DNA of 5,224 nucleotides from Syntrophobacter sp. SbD2 (lineage in GTDB: Bacteria > Desulfobacterota > Syntrophobacteria > Syntrophobacterales > Syntrophobacteraceae), in contig OMSV01000153.1 of assembly GCA_900290385.1 (NCBI GenBank), positions 1 to 5,224 on the forward strand, given 5' to 3'. The notes beneath the pieces were generated by a model that was not told the DNA's origin, did not search any database, and was given only the letters and a program-made list of their open reading frames with translations. The first letter of the stretch is position 1, and each line of letters begins with the position of its first letter. The translations under genes and the position numbers were made by a program. Of this stretch, positions 1 to 5,224 are shown piece by piece.

Positions 1-1201
1 AAAGCGAGCCGCCATAGAGCGGACAGCCGAACCGGCATTTTAGACGCACCCAGTGCTCGATCGCAATCTCGCCGGCCTCTATGATGCGGGCAAAAGAAAA
101 TCCTGACCGCTTCGCCTGAGCAGCCAGCATCTCGGGACGAGAAACATGCCGATTTTCGTTCGGATACTCATGCTTGGCCAAAAACAGTGACGTGTCGCTC
201 TGAAGGTGAAAAAACCCGACGTTTTTCAGCCCTGCCCCATTGAGCAGGGCTAGCATTTCTTCCAGCCCGTAAACGCGGCCGTTATAGGTGTTTATAAGCA
301 TGTGCAGGTCATAGAGCGCTCCCTTCACCGGGTCTACATCGTGCAGATCGCTAAGGTAGTCATGCACAAGGATAGTCCCTCCGGGAGCCATACAGGCTGC
401 AAATTCTTTGAGAATGTCTGCGGCCTCCAGAGGGCCATAGGCATGTATGATGTTGGAAAGCAGAATCAGATCGAACTGTTTTCCCCCGATACATGGCTCC
501 AGAACCGTGCCGGCAACGGTTTGAATCCCTTCCCATGCTTTGGGGTCCGGGTAGAGTTTACGCGCGGCCCAAATGGTATCGGGAAGCTCGTAGAGCACCG
601 TGTTAAGGTCCGGCCATTGTCTTCGCAAAACACGACACCAGGCGCCGGCCCCGCCACCCACATCGAGCAGTTGGCGAGGCGCCGGCCCAAACATGTCCTT
701 GATATATTCAAGGGACTCGGCAGACTTGAGCCGAGCCTGAAGGTCCAATGCTCTCACGTACGCCAGGGTCCGCTCGCTGTACTGCTCAGAAGATTCATCC
801 ACAGAGCGCTCATTTGCGCGGACTCCATCGCGTATTCTTGGTCCGAGCCTTTGCCAGTGCGAGCTCAGGTAACGCCGGTATAGGAGGAAATCGCCCAGAT
901 AGGAGCTATTTTTAGGCGTCAGGCAGCGGGCAGCAAGAGGACCGTTGGAAAACACTGCTTCATGCTCGACGATAAGGCCCAGAGCAACAAGGGAACGCAG
1001 AAACCGTGACAGCCCGCCGGCATCGTATCCGGTTTGGGCCGCAAGTTGATCGACCGTTGCCGGACAATCCGCCAGGAATCCAAAAATATTCAATTCCAAG
1101 GCCGTGAAAAGGACCTCGGAGTACCAGTATGCAGTTGCCAGATCTTCCAGTCGCTGGAAGCCTTCGGAAGCAATATCAGTGTTTTTGTGTGGCAGCTTCA
1201 T
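1..1201 (-). CDS. SAM-dependent O-methyltransferase fused to a DUF2284-like C-terminal domain (3' end outside the window)
   Basis: The reading frame stays open for 400 codons from ATG 1201 to the window edge, so the C-terminus is missing. Residues ~20-100 look like the helical/winged-helix dimerisation region of the plant-type (hydroxyneurosporene-like) O-methyltransferases. Residues ~165-345 are a class I Rossmann methyltransferase domain, with SAM motif I LLDVGGGAGAW at 178-188, an acidic Y-E pair at 204-205 ending the next strand, SNIIHAYG at 249-256 and APGGTILVHDY at 272-282. After a linker, residues ~356-400 match the start of DUF2284 (predicted metal-binding): VRLKCRFGCPLYGGS, with C389 and C393. 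The gene lies 85 nt after bzaF and probably shares its riboswitch-controlled transcript. By context it is a candidate for the BzaC role, O-methylation of 5-hydroxybenzimidazole to 5-methoxybenzimidazole; this is inference, as the family has many substrates. No strong ribosome-binding site is visible. An in-frame TTG at 1225 is a possible alternative start, and a stop lies in frame just upstream of it. Confidence 0.85.
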   Translation of the reverse strand, partial: MKLPHKNTDIASEGFQRLEDLATAYWYSEVLFTALELNIFGFLADCPATVDQLAAQTGYDAGGLSRFLRSLVALGLIVEHEAVFSNGPLAARCLTPKNSSYLGDFLLYRRYLSSHWQRLGPRIRDGVRANERSVDESSEQYSERTLAYVRALDLQARLKSAESLEYIKDMFGPAPRQLLDVGGGAGAWCRVLRRQWPDLNTVLYELPDTIWAARKLYPDPKAWEGIQTVAGTVLEPCIGGKQFDLILLSNIIHAYGPLEAADILKEFAACMAPGGTILVHDYLSDLHDVDPVKGALYDLHMLINTYNGRVYGLEEMLALLNGAGLKNVGFFHLQSDTSLFLAKHEYPNENRHVSRPEMLAAQAKRSGFSFARIIEAGEIAIEHWVRLKCRFGCPLYGGSL

Positions 1202-1225
1202 ATTCGGCGGTCTTTTAAATTCCAA

Positions 1226-1244
1226 TAGGACCTATTTGGGCCTA
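1226..1244 (-). other. Small hairpin just upstream of the methyltransferase start
   Basis: Read on the minus strand, TAGGCCC-AAATA-GGTCCTA folds as a 7-position stem with one central C-U mismatch and a 5-nt loop. It sits about 24 nt before the methyltransferase ATG in the 85-nt gap after bzaF. No U tract follows, so it does not look like a terminator. It could mark an RNA processing or translation-control site, or be chance. Confidence 0.3.
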
Positions 1245-1286
1245 TATAAATGTCCCCTGCCCCCGTGTTTCAGAAATGAGCACCTG

Positions 1287-2597
1287 CTACATTTTACGCG
1301 TCCCCTTGAGGAGGTGGCCGAAAAGGTCATGGGAGCCTTTGTTGGCGCAGAAATCCCCACACATGGTGCATACATTCCGGTCGTTGGGGGAACGACTATC
1401 GCGTATGGCTTTGGCCTTCTGGGGAAAAAAGCCATGCTCGAACTGCCCGTCCCAATCGAGGTCCCTGCGCGCCTTGCTCATGGCCATGTCCCTCGCCCTC
1501 ATCCGGTCGGGATACTTGGCGGTATCTCCGATATATGCACCGAGGCGAGCCACCCGGACACCTTCTATGACATCTTCTTCATTTGGCAGGGCAAGGTGTT
1601 CCGCCGGAGTGATATAGCAGATCAGGTCCGCTCCATAGCGCGCGCTGTGTGCCGCTCCAATGGCAGCCGCCACATGGTCGTAGCCGGCCATCACGTCCGT
1701 TGGAATCGGCCCGAGCATGTAGTAGGGGGCGTTATTGCTCATCCTTTTTTGCAGAATGATATTTGCTTCGATTTCGTCAATGGGCACGTGTCCCGGACCT
1801 TCCACCATCATTTGACAGCCCATCTTGCGGCCGATCTCAGCCAGTTCGCAGTTGATGAGAAGCTCCTGGACCATCGCGCGGTCGAAAGAATCCCAAATCG
1901 CCCCCGATCTCAATCCGTTGCCAAGGGAGAGGACCACGTCATATTTTTTTAGAATCTCCACCACACGGTCGAACTTGGCGTAGAGGGGGTTTTCCCGTTT
2001 GTTCTTCCGCATCCAGGCTACCATGGAGGTGCCGCCTTTGCTCACCAGTCCTCCATAACGGTATCCCTGCCGCTCGAGTCGTTCGATTGTGTAAAGATTG
2101 ATCCCGCAGTGGACTGCCATAAAGGAGATCCCGTCTGCGCACTGTTTCTCGATGAGATCGAAAAGCAGCTCTTCGTCGAGCTTGTTTGGGTCTCCGTAAC
2201 GGCGCGTAGCCTCACAAAAGGCCTGGTAAAGGGGCACGTTTCCTACCGGAAGCGTAACGGCCGCCAGGACTTCCCGGCGAATCTTATCGAGGTCCCCGCC
2301 TACGGAAAGCTCCATAAGCGTGTCGGCCCCGGCTGCCTCGGCAGCCCGGGCTTTTCGAACTTCGGCCTCGATATCCACGATGTCCGTGGATGTGCCAATG
2401 CTTGCATTGACTTTTGAGCGAAGTCCCATTCCGATGCCCACGATTCGGCCGGGACGGTTGGTATTGAGCGGAACCACGATCTGGCCTTCGCCAATCCTCT
2501 TGAGAATTAATTCCGGCTCCAGCCCTTCCTGAGACGCGACCTCCCGCATAACTTCAGTAAGAATTCCCTTTGTTGCCAATTCGACTTGAGTAGCCAT
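1287..2597 (-). CDS. bzaF: ThiC-family radical SAM enzyme, probable 5-hydroxybenzimidazole synthase BzaF
   Basis: This 436-aa protein covers the whole ThiC fold at the short length typical of anaerobe ThiC and BzaF. BzaF rearranges aminoimidazole ribotide into 5-hydroxybenzimidazole, the precursor of the cobamide lower ligand, using SAM and a [4Fe-4S] cluster. The cluster cysteines are C410, C413 and C417 near the C-terminus (CTMCGDFC, CX2CX3C). The two ThiC-type metal-ligand histidines are present: H270 in EGPGHVP and H334 in TPAEHLALPN. Several normally invariant ThiC motifs are altered: MDLSTGG is MELSVGG (95-101), SRGG is SKGG (186-189), SLGDGLRPG is SLGNGLRSG (224-232) and TDIAPGYDH is TDVMAGYDH (300-308). 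That pattern fits a paralogue with a changed reaction. The cobalamin riboswitch directly upstream, the lack of a TPP riboswitch, and the corrinoid neighbours favour BzaF over thiamine ThiC. Start ATG 2597 is preceded by GGGAG at 2605-2609, 7 nt away. The alternative is a true ThiC, or one half of a BzaA/BzaB pair. Confidence 0.82.
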   Translation of the reverse strand: MATQVELATKGILTEVMREVASQEGLEPELILKRIGEGQIVVPLNTNRPGRIVGIGMGLRSKVNASIGTSTDIVDIEAEVRKARAAEAAGADTLMELSVGGDLDKIRREVLAAVTLPVGNVPLYQAFCEATRRYGDPNKLDEELLFDLIEKQCADGISFMAVHCGINLYTIERLERQGYRYGGLVSKGGTSMVAWMRKNKRENPLYAKFDRVVEILKKYDVVLSLGNGLRSGAIWDSFDRAMVQELLINCELAEIGRKMGCQMMVEGPGHVPIDEIEANIILQKRMSNNAPYYMLGPIPTDVMAGYDHVAAAIGAAHSARYGADLICYITPAEHLALPNEEDVIEGVRVARLGAYIGDTAKYPDRMRARDMAMSKARRDLDWDGQFEHGFFPQKAKAIRDSRSPNDRNVCTMCGDFCANKGSHDLFGHLLKGTRKM

Positions 2598-2604
2598 GGT
2601 TTGT

Positions 2605-2609
2605 CTCCC
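2605..2609 (-). promoter_or_regulatory. Ribosome-binding site of bzaF
   Basis: GGGAG lies 7 nt upstream of ATG 2597. It decides the start: the same frame is open up to an ATG at 2735, but those extra 46 residues would be translated from the terminator hairpin and do not resemble ThiC-family sequence. Confidence 0.75.
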
Positions 2610-2670
2610 AGCTTTATCCCCGCATCTCCAGTCATGGATGCCCGGGAACGTTATGTTTCGCGCAAGGGAC

Positions 2671-2714
2671 AAAAAAAATCCCCAAGCGCACAATATCAAG
2701 CGCCGTGAGGATTT
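2671..2714 (-). terminator. Intrinsic terminator in the riboswitch expression platform
   Basis: On the minus strand, AAATCCTCA-CG-GCGC pairs with GCGC-T-TGGGGATTT around a ~10-nt loop, with one G-U pair and a small internal bulge. It is followed by a run of eight T residues (2678-2671). It lies 29 nt after the aptamer and 74 nt before the bzaF start, with no gene ending here. It is therefore an attenuator rather than the end of a gene, and implies transcriptional control: ligand-bound aptamer allows termination and bzaF is turned off. Confidence 0.85.
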
Positions 2715-2728
2715 ACCATCTCCCCAGG
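2703..2728 (-). promoter_or_regulatory. Possible antiterminator helix
   Basis: CC-TGGGGA (2728-2721) can pair with TCCTCA-C-GG (2711-2703), giving eight pairs including one G-U and one bulged base around a 9-nt loop. This would sequester much of the 5' arm of the terminator hairpin at 2671-2714. The helix does not overlap the aptamer's closing stem (P1), so how ligand binding would shift the balance is not clear from sequence. Confidence 0.4.
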
Positions 2729-2743
2729 TGCACACCGAATGTT

Positions 2744-2913
2744 AGGTCTTCTGACTCTCGGATCGTCCTACAAGCCGCGCCTTCCCGTCCAATTGAAAAA
2801 GGACAGTGGCCTCGTGCGGCGTTCGTCCCCGATTACAGCGGCGGGTCCGTACCGGAATCTCACCGGACTTCCCTTTTATGGCCCGGAGGGGCCAACACTC
2901 GGATGCCAAACCT
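2744..2913 (-). promoter_or_regulatory. Cobalamin riboswitch aptamer
   Basis: The conserved core of the cobalamin element (Rfam RF00174 type) is present in order on the minus strand. AGGTT at ~2913 forms the 5' side of P1. AAAAGGGAA is at 2877-2869. The hairpin CCGGTGAGATTCCGG is at 2866-2852. The B12 box GCCGCTGTAATCGG is at 2842-2829. GCCACTGTCC is at ~2810 and GGGAAGG at ~2785. The 3' signature GTCAGAAGACCT ends at 2744, with GACCT pairing back to P1. These elements bind adenosylcobalamin or related cobamides. Its position between a promoter and a terminator in front of bzaF indicates repression of lower-ligand synthesis when cobamide is abundant. Confidence 0.95.
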
Positions 2914-2924
2914 GTTTAGCGTTC

Positions 2925-2953
2925 CTTATAGAAAAATCTCTCCGTCTTGTCAA
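2925..2953 (-). promoter_or_regulatory. Sigma-70 type promoter for the riboswitch-bzaF transcript
   Basis: A perfect -35 TTGACA (2953-2948), a 17-nt spacer and a -10 TATAAG (2930-2925, five of six consensus bases) are present. The predicted transcript start is about 2917-2919, only a few nucleotides before the 5' side of aptamer stem P1 at 2913. The leader therefore begins almost exactly with the riboswitch. The promoter gives bzaF and the methyltransferase their own transcription unit, separate from cbiQO-cobI. Confidence 0.85.
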
Positions 2954-2964
2954 TTGTAAAATAT

Positions 2965-2979
2965 ACCGGATTCCCCGGT
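2965..2979 (-). other. Inverted repeat upstream of the bzaF promoter
   Basis: ACCGG-GGAAT-CCGGT is a perfect 5-bp inverted repeat with a 5-nt spacer, ending 11 bp before the -35 box. On the minus strand it is followed by ATATTTT. It could be a weak terminator for the lipoprotein transcript, or an upstream protein-binding site. The sequence does not decide between these. Confidence 0.35.
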
Positions 2980-3024
2980 GGCCGACACGCTGAAAATCCC
3001 CTGGAGAAACGCCTTTCAATAAAT

Positions 3025-3411
3025 TTATTCCGCAACCAAATTGCTTCTTCCAGTATAGAATTCTTGTTTTGAATCTATGAGTCTTGCCCTCACAATATCA
3101 CCTTTGGCATATTTAATAACGAAAATATCTGTGCCAGTCGGGATGACGAAACATCGTTTGTCTCTTATTAAATGGTCTATTGTTTCGAAGTCACTCCGCT
3201 TATTAGCCGACATCGCAGTCTCCGCATCATCAGAATTCAGGCATCCTATAGAGTTAAGTTTTGCATAATGTTTACCTTGGAGTTCGGTTCCGATTTGTTT
3301 TGTGTTCTCACTTGAAGCTATTCCCTGATCTGGCATATACTCATTAAGTGCAGCGCAGCCTGATATAATACAAATTCCTACAATTAAAAGTATGCATAGA
3401 CGCTTTTTCAT
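3025..3411 (-). CDS. Small predicted lipoprotein of unknown function
   Basis: This 128-aa protein starts with basic MKKR, then a hydrophobic stretch (6-16) and a lipobox IISGC with the lipidated Cys at 19. It should be exported by Sec, processed by signal peptidase II and membrane-anchored; Ala20 at position +2 would allow outer-membrane sorting by the Lol rule. Two more cysteines, C57 and C87, could form a disulfide. Residues ~86-128 (RCFVIPTGTDIFVIK onward) recall small beta-rich, SH3-like periplasmic domains, but this is a weak resemblance and I do not recognise a family. The start is supported by GAGGG 6 nt upstream. The gene lies 72 nt after cobI and is visibly AT-rich (roughly 35-40% GC by eye) beside GC-richer neighbours, which suggests separate origin or relaxed selection. 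No promoter of its own is clear, so it may be read from the cbiO-cobI transcript. A cobamide role is not shown. Confidence 0.8.
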   Translation of the reverse strand: MKKRLCILLIVGICIISGCAALNEYMPDQGIASSENTKQIGTELQGKHYAKLNSIGCLNSDDAETAMSANKRSDFETIDHLIRDKRCFVIPTGTDIFVIKYAKGDIVRARLIDSKQEFYTGRSNLVAE

Positions 3412-3483
3412 TTTAATCCCTCTTTAAGAACTTAATTGTTCATTGTTTTGAATTTCCGCCACAGACACCATAAGTTACGAATT

Positions 3484-4200
3484 TCAAACCCCAGTATGTA
3501 CAAGCAGGATGGACAGGTAGTCCGCCGCCTGCTCTTGCCGGCGCAATTTGCGCAGGTCGGCCTCCACCTGCTGGCCATCGAGCCCGGCTCGCGCCACATA
3601 TACCGCGCGGTCCAGAAAACCAGCCTGTTCAATGAAATCGACGACCTTGTTGAGCCGCCTTCCGAGCTTCATCAGGATTAGTGTCCCTCCCCCGGCAAGC
3701 GCCTCTCCGATTACATCAAGGTCATCGGAAGCAGGGATAATGACCACACGTTGCCTGCCTTCACCTATGGGAAATTCAGCCAACGCGGCAGCGGCGCTAA
3801 AAGCCGTGATTCCTGGAACGGTGACCACATCGAGTCCGGGAAGTTTTTCGCGCAAAGATCTGACGAGATAAATGTAGGTGGAATAGAGCAGAGGATCCCC
3901 CAGAGTCAAGAAGCAGGCATCCTCGCCCATGCCGACCACATCTGAAACACTCCGGGCTGCTTGGGCCCAGTGTTGCGATAGCTCTCCACTGTCGTCGCTC
4001 ATAGGGAAGACCAGTTCGTGGATCAGGGAATCCGCCCTCAGGTACCGGCCGGCAATGGCAAGAGCAATGCTCCCGTTCTCACTCCGTGCCTTTGGAACGA
4101 AAACATGGTGACATCCTTGAAGGACTCTGGCCCCTTTCAAGGTCATCAACTCGGGGTCGCCGGGCCCAACCCCTATTCCATAAAGGACTCCGAATTTCAT
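3484..4200 (-). CDS. cbiL: Precorrin-2 / cobalt-factor II C20-methyltransferase
   Basis: This 238-aa protein is full length for the CobI/CbiL family. It transfers a methyl group from SAM to C-20 of the corrin precursor in the cytoplasm. Tetrapyrrole-methylase motifs appear in order: YGIGVGPGDPELMTLKG at 7-23, LTLGDPLLYSTY at 99-109 (conserved GDPLLYST loop), VPGITAFSAAAA at 128-139, and LMKLGR at 176-181. The ATG overlaps the cbiO stop as ATGA (4197-4200), so translation is coupled to the transporter ATPase. The neighbouring ThiC-paralogue route suggests an anaerobe, in which the substrate would be cobalt-factor II and the name cbiL; many annotations use cobI for either version. The sequence alone does not separate the two substrates. 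Confidence 0.95.
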   Translation of the reverse strand: MKFGVLYGIGVGPGDPELMTLKGARVLQGCHHVFVPKARSENGSIALAIAGRYLRADSLIHELVFPMSDDSGELSQHWAQAARSVSDVVGMGEDACFLTLGDPLLYSTYIYLVRSLREKLPGLDVVTVPGITAFSAAAALAEFPIGEGRQRVVIIPASDDLDVIGEALAGGGTLILMKLGRRLNKVVDFIEQAGFLDRAVYVARAGLDGQQVEADLRKLRRQEQAADYLSILLVHTGV

Positions 4201-5111
4201 GTCGATTTTTTCCCTGCCGGGAACAAGATCTTCTCCTCTATTCGTTCGATACGCTTGACTATAAGCTCTTCGGGTATAAGTTCCATGAGGCGCTTACGCG
4301 CCTCGCCGACCGTCAGCGGCAGACCATTAATGGGCACTCCGTCATAGCGTTTCATCTCGTGCAGCAGGGTGGAGACATAGGGCAACCTCAGCCCGGCTTT
4401 ATCAAGCATATCGTAATCGCCAAACACCTCTTCGGCCGGTCCATGGCTAAGGACCCGTCCCTTGTTCAGCACATAGATCCGATCTGCAAAAAGAGGCAGC
4501 ATATCCACCAGGTGGGTTGCGAGAATTATAATAATCCCCTGCTGGCGATTGAGCCTGTTGAGGAGCCGCATCATCGTTTCTTCCCCGGCAGGGTCCAACC
4601 CGGAGGTGGGTTCATCAAGGATCAAAATCGCGGGCTTCATTGCAAGCACGCCGGCCATGGCGACCCGCTTTTGCTCTCCAAAGCTCAGATGATGGATGGC
4701 TCTATGCCGCAAATCAGCGGCCACGACTGATTCAAGCGCCTCAGAAACCCGCCGCTCGACCTCCGGCTCGGGTAGGTCCAGATTCCTTGGGCCGAAGGCC
4801 ACATCTTCCTCAACCGTGGCTGCGAAAAGCTGATCGTTTGGATTCTGAAAAACGAGTCCAATGCGCTGATAGAGATCTCTGGCCGGAGTGCCGCAGATCT
4901 CGTGTCCGGCAATGCGGACCTGTCCTTTCTGTGGCTTTAAAAGGCCGACGAGCACCTTTATGAGAGTAGTCTTTCCCGATCCGTTCGAGGCAAGCATTGC
5001 GACAAACTCGCCCACTCTGACCCGAAAGTCCACTTCGGTAAGCGCCTGGGTCCCTTCCTGATAGGTGAAGCATACCCCTGAAGCCTCAACGGCCATAGGA
5101 ACTTCTTTCAT
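4197..5111 (-). CDS. cbiO: Cobalt ECF transporter ATP-binding subunit CbiO
   Basis: With the start at 5111 this is a 304-aa ABC ATPase that powers cobalt uptake with CbiM and CbiQ at the inner membrane. Visible motifs are Walker A ASNGSGKTT (41-49), the Q-loop in VFQNPNDQLFAATVEEDVAFG (87-107, a stretch typical of CbiO/EcfA), signature LSFGEQKR (142-149), Walker B ILILDEP (162-168), D-loop SGLDP (170-174) and switch His200 in ATH. Residues ~235-304 form a C-terminal extension. The first Gly of Walker A is Ala41, a mild departure from GxxGxGKT; K47 and T48 are intact. The frame is open up to 5192, but ATG 5111 is chosen because it overlaps the upstream gene's stop as ATGA and has GGGGGG a few bases before it. 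Met6 (5096) is a weaker alternative. The cobalt assignment over other ECF substrates rests on the cobI neighbour. Confidence 0.93.
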   Translation of the reverse strand: MKEVPMAVEASGVCFTYQEGTQALTEVDFRVRVGEFVAMLASNGSGKTTLIKVLVGLLKPQKGQVRIAGHEICGTPARDLYQRIGLVFQNPNDQLFAATVEEDVAFGPRNLDLPEPEVERRVSEALESVVAADLRHRAIHHLSFGEQKRVAMAGVLAMKPAILILDEPTSGLDPAGEETMMRLLNRLNRQQGIIIILATHLVDMLPLFADRIYVLNKGRVLSHGPAEEVFGDYDMLDKAGLRLPYVSTLLHEMKRYDGVPINGLPLTVGEARKRLMELIPEELIVKRIERIEEKILFPAGKKST

Positions 5112-5224
5112 AAAGCCCCCCACTCCAGCCGGATGTATGCAATCAAGATAGCTGCCGAGGTCAGGCACAAAATCCAGAGGTCTTTCGAGCAAATGCGCGG
5201 CAGAGCGCCAAAAGGTATGTAACC
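5108..5224 (-). CDS. cbiQ: C-terminal end of a probable cobalt ECF transporter membrane subunit (CbiQ), 5' part outside the window
   Basis: Thirty-eight codons of an open frame enter from the window edge and end at TGA 5110-5108, which overlaps the cbiO ATG as ATGA. The peptide ends with a polar stretch (ICSKD), then a hydrophobic segment DLWILCLTSAAILIAYI (15-31) followed by RLEWGAL. That is what the last transmembrane helix of a CbiQ-type T-component looks like. Gene order (membrane subunit directly before cbiO) supports cbiQ. The fragment is too short to exclude another small membrane protein of a cobalt transporter, such as a CbiN- or CbiL-like accessory subunit. Confidence 0.6.
   Translation of the reverse strand, partial: GYIPFGALPRICSKDLWILCLTSAAILIAYIRLEWGAL

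Noticed and set aside
302..883. Plus-strand open frame of about 190 codons
   Set aside because: It lies opposite the methyltransferase domain, whose minus-strand frame carries clear SAM-binding motifs. The plus-strand translation shows no recognisable domain.
1202..1286. Search for a second riboswitch, promoter or terminator between bzaF and the methyltransferase
   Set aside because: The 85-nt gap is too short for a cobalamin or TPP element and shows no consensus promoter or U-tract hairpin; only the small hairpin at 1226-1244 was noted.
1104..1952. Plus-strand open frame of about 280 codons
   Set aside because: It is antisense to the 3' half of bzaF and the start of the methyltransferase, and is explained by codon bias of those real genes.
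2622..2641. Short GCATC...GATGC hairpin between the attenuator and the bzaF ribosome-binding site
   Set aside because: It has only a 5-bp stem with a 10-nt loop and does not cover the Shine-Dalgarno, so there is no clear role.
2598..2735. N-terminal extension of the bzaF frame to an ATG at 2735
   Set aside because: The extra 46 codons run through the terminator hairpin and leader, resemble no ThiC-family N-terminus, and the ATG at 2597 has a good ribosome-binding site.
3064..3453. Eleven-base direct repeat TTGTTTTGAAT at 3064-3074 and 3443-3453 bracketing most of the lipoprotein gene
   Set aside because: It is short and AT-rich, and one copy is inside the coding sequence. There are no inverted termini or transposase, so chance is likely.
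3443..3488. Imperfect inverted repeat between cobI and the lipoprotein gene (GTTTTGAATTTC with GAATTTCAAAC)
   Set aside because: The pairing needs a bulge and a mismatch around a ~23-nt AT-rich loop and has no U tract, so it is not supportable as a terminator.
5112..5192. N-terminal extension of cbiO to an ATG at 5192
   Set aside because: It overlaps the upstream frame that encodes a plausible transmembrane C-terminus, and the ATGA overlap at 5111 gives a better start.

Overview
All genes in this window lie on the minus strand, so transcription runs from high to low coordinates. The content is cobalt and cobamide (vitamin B12-type) metabolism. In transcription order it holds the 3' end of a probable cbiQ (cobalt ECF transporter membrane subunit), cbiO (its ATPase), cobI/cbiL (precorrin-2/cobalt-factor II C20-methyltransferase) and a small AT-rich lipoprotein gene. 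A promoter, cobalamin riboswitch and intrinsic terminator follow. They precede a ThiC-like gene that is best read as bzaF (5-hydroxybenzimidazole synthase), and last comes a SAM-dependent O-methyltransferase whose C-terminus runs into a DUF2284-like cysteine motif at the window edge.

The organism is probably an anaerobe. The ThiC-paralogue route to a benzimidazole lower ligand is the known oxygen-independent one. The moderately high GC of the genes and the gene mix resemble Desulfobacterota (the former Deltaproteobacteria such as Geobacter, Desulfuromonas and syntrophs), although taxonomy cannot be proved from this window.

Region by region: 5224-4197 is cobalt import (cbiQ' and cbiO, coupled by an ATGA overlap). 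4200-3484 is corrin ring C20 methylation, again coupled to cbiO by an ATGA overlap. 3411-3025 is the lipoprotein, which differs in base composition and has no obvious cobamide role. 2953-2671 is a regulatory leader: a near-consensus sigma-70 promoter, a cobalamin aptamer starting almost at the predicted transcript start, then a hairpin with eight U residues. 2597-1287 is bzaF, and 1201-1 is the methyltransferase, which is incomplete.

A coherent reading is that the first operon imports cobalt and builds the ring. The second, switched off when cobamide is plentiful, makes the lower ligand: aminoimidazole ribotide to 5-hydroxybenzimidazole (BzaF), then possibly O-methylation to 5-methoxybenzimidazole. 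The main novelty candidates are the methyltransferase-DUF2284 fusion, and the lipoprotein inserted between the two cobamide units.
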